Assembly: GCA_029932895.1 (NCBI GenBank)
Contig: JAOZPF010000153.1
Coordinates: 1 to 6,985, forward strand
Direction: 5' to 3'
Source of the DNA: Anaerolineae bacterium
Lineage (GTDB): Bacteria > Chloroflexota > Anaerolineae > B4-G1 > DUEL01
Length of the DNA: 6,985 nt
The notes below the pieces were generated by a model. That model worked only from the letters and a program-made list of their open reading frames with translations. It made no database searches and was not told where the DNA came from. A program made the position numbers and the translations under genes. This document shows, one piece after another, positions 1-5,693 of the stretch; position 1 is the stretch's first letter, and each line of letters starts with the position of its first letter.

Positions 1-140
1 CGTCCCATCGCTCATCGTCCGTTCCCCCATCGTCCCATCGCTCATCGTCCGTTCCTCCACCGTCCCACCGCTCATCGTCCGTTCCTCCACCGTCCCATCG
101 CCCATTGTTCATTCCCTCATTGTCTCATTGTTCATTGTTC
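1..140 (+). repeat. 30-bp-period tandem repeat inside the gene 1 reading frame
   Basis: Units occupy 1-30, 31-60, 61-90 and 91-120, with a decayed fifth copy from 121. Units 1 and 2 differ at two positions and units 2 and 3 at one. The fourth and fifth are more diverged and AT-richer. Each 30-mer can be split into 7- and 8-bp sub-units ending mostly in 'ca' or 'cg' (tcgctca, tcgtccg, ttcctcca; later ttgttca, ttccctca, ttgtctca). Because the period is ten codons, the peptide also repeats: SHRSSSVPPS, SHRSSSVPPP, SHRSSSVPPP, SHRPLFIPSL, SHCSLFLLTL. The last copies merge into a membrane helix. The array may extend left of the window. There are no spacers, so it is not CRISPR. Confidence 0.9.
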
Positions 141-2474
141 CTCCTTACCCTCCTCGCTCTCTACCCCGCCCTGTGGGCCGACCCGCTGGGAGTGGTGCAG
201 GCCCTGGCAAGCTTTGGCGAGCACCACATAGAGATGGCTCAGCGCCCCATCTTTTTCCTCGGCCAGATGACCTACCACCCCGGCCCCACTTTTTACCCCC
301 TCGTCCTGCTCGTCCGCATCTCTCCTGTTGTCCTGGTCGGCCTGCTCATCGGCCTGGTTCGACTACGTCGTCTGTCTCCCGCGCGGCGTCTGCTGCTGGT
401 GACGCTGGTCGCATTCGCCATCTTTTTTGGCGCAGTGGTCAGCATAGCGGCCAAGCAACACGACCGCTACCTGTTGCCAGCCTTCCCGCCGCTGGCGCTC
501 GCCGCTGCCCTCTCTCTGCCCTATTCTTTCTACCAGCGCCGTTTCAAGCCTTTCATCCCCGTCGTGCTCCAACTGGCATTTCTCCTCCCCTTTGTTGCCC
601 ACCCTCTTACCTATGCCAACCCGCTGCTGGGCGGGCCGTGGGTGGGGGGGCAGGTGATCTCGCTGGAGTGGGGAGAGCGGATGGGGATGGTGGCGCGGCA
701 ACTGAACGGACTGCCGCAGAGCGCGCAACTGACCGCTGCCGCTGCCAACGTGCCCTCCTTTGCCGCCCTCTTTGCTGGTCACACCGTCCCTCTGGACGAC
801 GCCCACACGCCTCTCGCCGACCTGGTCGTTCAGTCGACTGGCGTCCTATCCAACACCGCCCCCCTACAGCAGGCCACCTTCCTGGCCGCTCACGCCAGCC
901 CTGATGCCTTGATCCTCCTCGACGCCGCCACGCCACTCTTGCGCCACTATGACGGGCCGGGTGAGTTGGCGTCTCCCGCTCTGCCCGACGAGGCCGCCCT
1001 TGCCGCCTGGCTGGCGGAGCAGGCTGCCGGGCGGGACGCGATCTGGCTGGTCTCCTCGCCGGCGGCATCGCCCATCACCGCCGCCCAGTTGCGCCGCCAG
1101 GTGGAGTGCATCGCCACACCGGTGAGCACCGCCACCGTTGCTTCTGCCACCATCACCCGCTTTGACATCCGCCCCTCGTCCCCCGTCACCACTCCTTCTC
1201 CTTATCGCGCCCTCTTTGGCGGTCGACTGCTCCTAGTCGACGGCGCGCTCCCGCCGGCCGTGGCCTGGCCCGACCCCCTGCGCGTGACCATCCGCTGGCA
1301 GGCTCTGGGTGTTCCCCCCACTGCCTATCGCTCCGTGCTCACGTTGCGGGGTGGGGAGGGGAGCGAATGGGCCAGCGGTGACCAGTTGGTGGTGAACGAC
1401 GTGACCTTTCCCACCTCGGCCTGGGCGCCGGGTGAGTGGGCTGATATGGTCTACACCCTGACCCCGCCGCCGCCCATTCCTCCCGGCGAATATGCATTGG
1501 AAGCATCTCTCTATGATGCGGCCAGCGGGGCGGGGCTGGGAGGTGCCGGCCCCGATGGGGCCTTTTGCGGCACGCGCGTGGTGCTGGGAACGGTGACCAT
1601 CGCGATGCCCGCCGCGCCGCCCAGCCTCGCTGACCTGGGGCTGGTCGAGCCGCTGGCCCTTTCCGCCGGCCCGCTGACGCTGTTGGGATTGGAACCGCCG
1701 GCGGCGCAACTGCTCTCTGGTGACCGACTGCTGCTCGCTGCTTTCTGGCAAGCCGACACAGCGCCGGAGGAGGACTACCGTGTCCGCTTGCGGCTCGTCG
1801 ATGGTACTGGGGTTGTTGGCCTGGAGCGCACGTTGGACCTCAGCCCTTTTCCCACCTCCCGCTGGCGGGCCGGGGACCGGTTCGAGAGCCGCTATGGGCT
1901 GCACCTCTCCCCCGAGCTTGGTCCCGGCAGCTACCGACTGACGCTCAACGTGCTGGATGGCACTGGCGTTGCTATTTGGCGGGCGGACGAGGAGTTGACC
2001 GCGGTGGAGGTTCTGCCCCGCGAGCGTTCCTTTGAGCTGCCTCAGATTCCCCATTCGCTCGACTTTTCCTTCGGCGAGGCCGCCCGTCTGCGGGGGTATG
2101 GCTTGGAACGGGCGGAAGCTGTCCCTGGTGAATCGCTCCACCTGACACTGGTCTGGCAGGCAATGGGGCCGGCCGATCGTGATTACACACTCTTTGTCCA
2201 CCTCCTGGGGCCAGACGGTATCGTCCACGGTCAGATCGACCGGCTCGATTATAGCGCACCGCCGACCAGTTGGGCCGTGGGGCAGGTGCTGGTCGACGAG
2301 ATCGACCTGCCCGTCGCCGCCGATGCGCCGCCGGGGAGCTACCGGATCGCCGTTGGCTTTTACGACGCCGCCTACGGTGACCGCCTTTCCGTCACAGACG
2401 AGGCCGGCACGCCCTTACCCGATGACCGGGCACTCCTGCCCGCTGTGGTCACCGTCACCGGAGCCACGCCATGA
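3..2474 (+). CDS. GT39-type membrane glycosyltransferase, C-terminal part (5' end outside window), with three extracytoplasmic modules
   Basis: The reading frame is open from the first complete codon at 3 to the TGA at 2472-2474, giving 823 residues without a natural start. A TTG at 105 could be called as a start. However, the product would then lack the acidic first-loop motif and early helices that this family needs, so the gene must begin upstream. Residues below are numbered from the TTG at 105. Residues 11-25 form the end of a helix leading into 'YPALWADP'. Further helices lie near 63-87, 95-116, 120-142 and 150-170. 'HDRYLLPAFPPL' at 119-130 matches the late conserved Arg-Tyr motif of GT39/ArnT-like enzymes. 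'YANPLLGG' (170-177) and 'WGERMGMVARQLN' (189-201) resemble the start of the extracytoplasmic domain in Chloroflexota homologues (from memory). Three modules follow at about 365-500, 510-637 and 650-788. The likely role is transfer of a polyprenyl-phosphate-linked sugar to an extracytoplasmic acceptor; the substrate is unknown. The stop overlaps the next gene's ATG. Confidence 0.82.
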   Translation, partial: SHRSSSVPPSSHRSSSVPPPSHRSSSVPPPSHRPLFIPSLSHCSLFLLTLLALYPALWADPLGVVQALASFGEHHIEMAQRPIFFLGQMTYHPGPTFYPLVLLVRISPVVLVGLLIGLVRLRRLSPARRLLLVTLVAFAIFFGAVVSIAAKQHDRYLLPAFPPLALAAALSLPYSFYQRRFKPFIPVVLQLAFLLPFVAHPLTYANPLLGGPWVGGQVISLEWGERMGMVARQLNGLPQSAQLTAAAANVPSFAALFAGHTVPLDDAHTPLADLVVQSTGVLSNTAPLQQATFLAAHASPDALILLDAATPLLRHYDGPGELASPALPDEAALAAWLAEQAAGRDAIWLVSSPAASPITAAQLRRQVECIATPVSTATVASATITRFDIRPSSPVTTPSPYRALFGGRLLLVDGALPPAVAWPDPLRVTIRWQALGVPPTAYRSVLTLRGGEGSEWASGDQLVVNDVTFPTSAWAPGEWADMVYTLTPPPPIPPGEYALEASLYDAASGAGLGGAGPDGAFCGTRVVLGTVTIAMPAAPPSLADLGLVEPLALSAGPLTLLGLEPPAAQLLSGDRLLLAAFWQADTAPEEDYRVRLRLVDGTGVVGLERTLDLSPFPTSRWRAGDRFESRYGLHLSPELGPGSYRLTLNVLDGTGVAIWRADEELTAVEVLPRERSFELPQIPHSLDFSFGEAARLRGYGLERAEAVPGESLHLTLVWQAMGPADRDYTLFVHLLGPDGIVHGQIDRLDYSAPPTSWAVGQVLVDEIDLPVAADAPPGSYRIAVGFYDAAYGDRLSVTDEAGTPLPDDRALLPAVVTVTGATP
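1197..2468 (+). other. Three tandem Trp-rich beta-type modules in the gene 1 protein tail
   Basis: Three diverged copies of one module lie at about 1197-1604, 1632-2015 and 2052-2468. Each shows a strand ending in W-Q-A (W398, W548 and W684, counted from the TTG at 105). A second Trp follows in a T-S-x-W or similar turn (W440, W587, W723), then P-G-x-Y and a strand that leads into an acidic Y/L-D pair. The distance between the two Trp is 42, 39 and 39 residues. The third copy carries 'LLGPDG' (700-705), also present in the gene 2 modules. Alternating hydrophobic strands and frequent Pro/Gly turns suggest an Ig-like beta-sandwich. The fold is inferred and no ligand or catalytic residues can be assigned. 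Confidence 0.65.
2460..2463 (+). promoter_or_regulatory. Ribosome binding site for gene 2
   Basis: GGAG lies 7 nt before the ATG at 2471, within the last codons of gene 1. Together with the ATGA overlap (2471-2474) it supports this start and suggests translational coupling to gene 1. Confidence 0.55.
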
Positions 2475-5400
2475 CGACCCCTCGCAATTCGCCCCTCGCA
2501 ATTCGCCCCTCGCAATTCGTAGTCCTCCTCCTCCTCTGCGCCGTCGCCATCACCCCGTTGCTCCACACCGCTTCCCCCTGCTCCCACGACGGGGACTTTC
2601 ACTACTTCCGGGTGGTGGCAATGCGCAGCGCGCTTGAGCAGGGGCTTCCCTTCACCCGCTGGCTGCCGGACCTGGCTTTTGGTTACGGGTATCCATTTTT
2701 CAATTACCGCGCCCCCCTCTCCTACTACCTGGCCTTGGGCCTGTGGCTGACCGGCCTCTCTCTTCCCATAGCTCTCGACCTGGTCTATGCACTCTCCATC
2801 GTCGGCAGCGCTGTGGGGGCCTACCTGCTGGCGCGGGATCTCTTTGGACCCACAGCAGGGATTGTGGCGGCGGTTGCTTACGCCTACGCACCCTACCAGT
2901 TCCTCGACGCCCTCTTGCGGGCCAACGCTCCCGAGTCGGTCGCTCTGGCGCTGATGCCCTTTATCCTGTGGTCGTTCCGCCGCCTGGTGCTGGAGGGGAG
3001 ACGGCGCTGGTTCCTGACCTCCCTTGGCTTGCTGGTCGGCCTGTTCCTGACCCACAACATCTCCAGCCTGTTGTTCACCCCCTTTTTGCTGGCCTATCTA
3101 GCTGTGCTGTGGCTGGTCTATCGGCGCGACGGGCACTGGATCCAGGTGGCGGGGGCGCTGGTGCTGGCCTTTGGACTGATGGCCTGGTTCCTGGTGCCAG
3201 CGCTGCTAGAGCAGGGATACGCCCAGCTTCATATGTCCCGCGTCACCCGCAATAATGACTTTCATTACAACTTTTTGGGATTGGCCGAGATGTTCGCCCC
3301 GCCCGCCCCCGTCGACACTGCGCTGATGAACCCGCCGATGGAAATTCACCTCGGACTGGTGCCAGCGCTGCTGGCGGCATTGGGGTTGGTCGTGGGACTG
3401 GCAGGGGCGGGAGCCGGGTCGGCAGACCGGCAAGGGGGGAAGCATTCCCGCGAACGGCTGACCGCTCTGGTCTTTTTTGCCGCCTCAACTCTCCTCTTTT
3501 TGTTCCTGAGCACCAACGGTTCCCTCTGGTTGTGGGAGAACCTGCCCCTGTTGCCCTTTGTCCAATTCCCCTGGCGGTTTGTGGGCCGCGCCACCCTTCC
3601 CCTCGCCCTTCTCGCCGGGGCACTATTCACCCACCAACCGACCGGTCGCCCGGTCAGCTCGCTCCTGTCCCTCTCTGCCTGCCTCCTCCTCATCGTCGCC
3701 GCCCTTCCCACTCTCTACCCGCCCTATGGGACCTGTCCGCGCGCCCCTCGGCCCACTGTTGCGGACATCCACCGCTACGAGCATCAAAGCGGGATGGTGG
3801 GAGTTGACCCGGAAGGGTCATATTTCCCGGTCTGGGTGGAAGAGCGGCCCGAGGGGTCGCCGCTGGAGGGGCTATATGCCTCTGGGGAGCCTGTTGCCCG
3901 TTGGGACGGAACGGCCATGCCGGAGGGCGCGACCATCCTTGAGGCCTATTATGGTCCCAACCGCGCCCAGGTGACGGTCGAATCGCCCGTTCCCTTTCGT
4001 GCCCGTTATCTCTCCTTCTACTTTCCTGGCTGGCGCGTGCGGGTGGACGGGGAGCCGGTGGACACGTTCCCCACCGACCCCGCGGGGCTACTCAGCTTCG
4101 ACGTGCCGGCCGGTCGTCACACGATCGCTGTGCGCTTTGGCGAGACCTCCCTCCGTCTGGCTGCCGATGTGCTCTCGCTGCTCAGCCTCCTCGCCCTGGT
4201 TGTTCTCTCCCTTCGCCCCTCGCAATTCGCAATTCGCCCCTCGCCCCTCGCCCCTCGCAATTCGCAATTCGCCCCTCGCCCCTCGCTCCTCCTCGCCCTT
4301 CTTCTCCTCACTTTCAAACTGGCCGTCGTGGACCGCGTGGCGACCCCATTCCGCCACTCTGCCCTGCAAGCTGATGGCACTCTGCCCGGCGTGGACCACC
4401 CGTTGCAGCAGCCCTACGAGGATGGATTGGTGCTGATCGGCTACGACATAGGCGCGACCGCGATGGACGCCGACGGGACACTGCGCCTGGACCTTTACTG
4501 GACTGCCCGCGCATCCCCCTCCCGCCGCTATCAAGCCACTGCCTATTTGGTCGGTCCCGACGGCTTTTTGTGGAGCCCGCGCAACAGCTTCCGCCCCCGG
4601 GGCTACCACCGCCCGCCGCGCACGGAGAACTGGGGGCCGGGCCAATATGCCCTCGACAGCCACGAGATCGAGCCCCTCCCTGGCACGCCGCCAGGCCTAT
4701 ACCGGGTCGTCGTGGCGATGTTCGACCGGGAGACGCTGGCCCCCCTCGCGGTGCTGGACGCAGCGGGCCAACCTGTCGCGCCGGAGCTGACGCTGGCGGA
4801 AGTCACCCTGACCCGCCCCCACTCTCCTGCAGAACCGCCGGCGGGCAGCGGGACCGACCTGGGCCCGCTCGCTCTTTTGTCTGCCGGCATTGACCGCACC
4901 CAGGCCGCCCCCGGCGATTCGGTGTATGCTACCCTGCTGTGGCGGGCCGACGAGGACATCGCCGTGACCTACACCGCCACCTTCTCCCTGCTCGGTCCCG
5001 ACGGCTCCACAGCCGCCGCCTATTCTGTGCCTCCCTCTGTCTCCTGGTACCCCACCACCCGCTGGCTCGCCGGCGACGTCTGGCGCGGACAGCACTCCCT
5101 CCGGTTGCCGGCGGGGCTAGAGAGCGGCCTCTATACCTGGACGCTCCAGCTCTGCCAGGCGGAGGCCAGCGACTGCCAGCCGCTGGGAGCGCGGGTCGCG
5201 GTGGGAAGCCTCCAGGTGACCGCACCAGAGCGGTTGTGGGAGCCCCCCCCGCTGGATGTGGAGGTCAACGCGCGTCTGGACGACGCTGTCACCCTGTTGG
5301 GCGCCGACCTGCGACCCGCAACCCGGCGTCTGCAACCCGGATCCACCCTCACCGTCACCCTGGTCTGGCGTGCGGAAGAGACCGCGGCCGAATCGTACCA

Positions 5401-5683
5401 CGTCTTTTTGCACCTCATCGGTCCCGACGGACACGTCGTCGCCCAATCCGACGGCGTTCCGGCGAACTGGACCCGCCCCACCACGGGCTGGCTGCCGGGT
5501 GAGGTGGTGCCGGATGAGCGGGTACTGGCGGTGCCAGAGGGTGCTGTTGGGGGTAATTACACGCTATGGGTGGGGATGTATCGCTACCCCTCCCTGGAGC
5601 GGCTCCCGGCCTTCCGCGCCGATTCCACCCCCTGGCCCGATAGCCGCATCCCGCTGACAGAGCTGCGTCTCACCGCCCCCTGA
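2471..5683 (+). CDS. PTPS_related/YfhO-like multi-pass membrane protein (GT-C-like) with three C-terminal extracytoplasmic modules
   Basis: This gene is complete at 1070 residues. It starts at an ATG preceded by GGAG and overlaps the previous stop by 4 bp. Residues 4-16 come from a heptamer repeat and precede the first helix (17-34). 'SHDGDFHYFR' (38-47), 'GYGYPFFNYRAP' (71-82), 'LTHNISSLLFTPFL' (193-206) and 'QFPWRFVGRATL' (365-376) are signatures I associate with the 'PTPS_related' membrane family. Despite its name, that family resembles GT-C/YfhO proteins, not the soluble pterin enzyme. About a dozen helices lie between 17 and 414. Residues 420-560 form an extracytoplasmic domain ending in 'YFPGWRVRVDG' and 'VPAGRHTIAVRF', as in YfhO-like tails. 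A helix at 564-581, a repeat-coded loop (582-605) and a helix at about 606-620 lead to modules at 645-780, 793-917 and 928-1068. It probably acts in extracytoplasmic glycan or lipid-linked sugar transfer; the reaction is unproven. The Asp residues at 40 and 42 may be the counterpart of the GT-C first-loop acids. Confidence 0.85.
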   Translation: MTTPRNSPLAIRPSQFVVLLLLCAVAITPLLHTASPCSHDGDFHYFRVVAMRSALEQGLPFTRWLPDLAFGYGYPFFNYRAPLSYYLALGLWLTGLSLPIALDLVYALSIVGSAVGAYLLARDLFGPTAGIVAAVAYAYAPYQFLDALLRANAPESVALALMPFILWSFRRLVLEGRRRWFLTSLGLLVGLFLTHNISSLLFTPFLLAYLAVLWLVYRRDGHWIQVAGALVLAFGLMAWFLVPALLEQGYAQLHMSRVTRNNDFHYNFLGLAEMFAPPAPVDTALMNPPMEIHLGLVPALLAALGLVVGLAGAGAGSADRQGGKHSRERLTALVFFAASTLLFLFLSTNGSLWLWENLPLLPFVQFPWRFVGRATLPLALLAGALFTHQPTGRPVSSLLSLSACLLLIVAALPTLYPPYGTCPRAPRPTVADIHRYEHQSGMVGVDPEGSYFPVWVEERPEGSPLEGLYASGEPVARWDGTAMPEGATILEAYYGPNRAQVTVESPVPFRARYLSFYFPGWRVRVDGEPVDTFPTDPAGLLSFDVPAGRHTIAVRFGETSLRLAADVLSLLSLLALVVLSLRPSQFAIRPSPLAPRNSQFAPRPSLLLALLLLTFKLAVVDRVATPFRHSALQADGTLPGVDHPLQQPYEDGLVLIGYDIGATAMDADGTLRLDLYWTARASPSRRYQATAYLVGPDGFLWSPRNSFRPRGYHRPPRTENWGPGQYALDSHEIEPLPGTPPGLYRVVVAMFDRETLAPLAVLDAAGQPVAPELTLAEVTLTRPHSPAEPPAGSGTDLGPLALLSAGIDRTQAAPGDSVYATLLWRADEDIAVTYTATFSLLGPDGSTAAAYSVPPSVSWYPTTRWLAGDVWRGQHSLRLPAGLESGLYTWTLQLCQAEASDCQPLGARVAVGSLQVTAPERLWEPPPLDVEVNARLDDAVTLLGADLRPATRRLQPGSTLTVTLVWRAEETAAESYHVFLHLIGPDGHVVAQSDGVPANWTRPTTGWLPGEVVPDERVLAVPEGAVGGNYTLWVGMYRYPSLERLPAFRADSTPWPDSRIPLTELRLTAP
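2478..2519 (+). repeat. Heptamer array (AB)3 at codons 3-17 of gene 2
   Basis: Three exact copies of the 14-mer cccctcgcaattcg, equal to six heptamers ABABAB with A = cccctcg and B = caattcg. The array is 42 bp, so it is frame-neutral. It encodes PRNS, PLAIR and PSQF in succession because each 14-bp copy is read in a different phase. It starts 4 nt after the gene 2 start codon and ends at the first membrane helix. Confidence 0.93.
4216..4285 (+). repeat. Heptamer array ABBAAABBAA inside gene 2
   Basis: Ten contiguous perfect heptamers (A = cccctcg, B = caattcg) in the order ABBAAABBAA, followed by a related ctcctcc. The 70 bp are read in frame as about 24 residues rich in Arg, Pro, Ser and Gln: RPSQFAIRPS, PLAPRNSQF, APRPS. 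The array lies between two hydrophobic helices (residues 564-581 and about 606-620), where the connecting loop should be cytoplasmic. Since 70 is not a multiple of three, flanking bases must compensate for the frame. Confidence 0.95.
4403..5674 (+). other. Three tandem Trp-rich beta-type modules in the gene 2 protein tail
   Basis: The copies lie at about 4403-4810, 4847-5221 and 5252-5674 (residues 645-780, 793-917 and 928-1068). The first Trp of each is at W677 (LYWTA), W824 (LLWRA) and W966 (LVWRA). The second is at W721, W865 and W1007, giving spacings of 44, 41 and 41. All three carry V/L/I-G-P-D-G (694-698, 841-845, 983-987), and a G-x-Y turn comes before the last strands. Copy two has two Cys seven residues apart (C895, C902) that could form a local disulfide. 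These are the same module type as in gene 1. Their position after the last helix suggests an extracytoplasmic location. Confidence 0.65.
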
Positions 5684-5684
5684 C

Positions 5685-5689
5685 GGAAG
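5685..5689 (+). promoter_or_regulatory. Weak ribosome binding site for gene 3
   Basis: GGAAG sits 4 nt before the ATG at 5694, in the 10-bp gap after the gene 2 stop. The match and spacing are imperfect. Re-initiation by ribosomes finishing gene 2 may contribute. Confidence 0.35.
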
Positions 5690-5693
5690 AGCC

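Noticed and set aside
105..107. TTG as the true start of gene 1
   Set aside because: A protein starting here would lack the acidic first-loop motif and early helices of a GT39 enzyme, and the frame is open further upstream. No good ribosome binding site precedes it: the upstream bases are C/T-rich repeat.
1..140. CRISPR array
   Set aside because: The units are directly adjacent with no spacers and are not dyad-symmetric.
128..904. Open + frame of 258 codons overlapping the start of gene 1
   Set aside because: Its product is Pro/Arg-rich with no helices or motifs, whereas the other frame contains the GT39 'HDRYLLP' region.
1233..2228. Long open frame of 331 codons on the - strand
   Set aside because: It lies wholly inside gene 1, whose + frame has helices, family motifs and repeated modules. 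The antisense product is low-complexity Gly/Arg/Gln-rich with no recognisable domain, as expected for the shadow of GC-rich coding sequence.
2478..2519. DNA uptake signal or methylation target
   Set aside because: Uptake signals are single dispersed copies, often as inverted pairs, not tandem runs of two alternating heptamers. No competence or modification gene is in view.
2372..3055. Antisense open frame over the gene 1/gene 2 junction
   Set aside because: It runs through the stop-free heptamer array and the membrane core of gene 2, and its peptide is charged and unstructured. It is explained by the repeat's lack of stops on both strands.
4216..4285. Hairpin, REP-like element or terminator
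   Set aside because: The heptamers are C/T-rich on one strand and have no complementary partner within the array, so no stable stem can form. The array is translated in frame.
4088..4663. Antisense open frame containing RGELRIARGE-type peptide repeats
   Set aside because: The peptide repeat is the reverse reading of the ABBAAABBAA array. The + frame across this region is supported by the helix pair and the first module.
2471..5683. Pterin biosynthesis role for gene 2, suggested by the PTPS_related family name
   Set aside because: There are no zinc-binding His residues in the 6-pyruvoyl-tetrahydropterin synthase arrangement, and the protein is a large multi-pass membrane protein.
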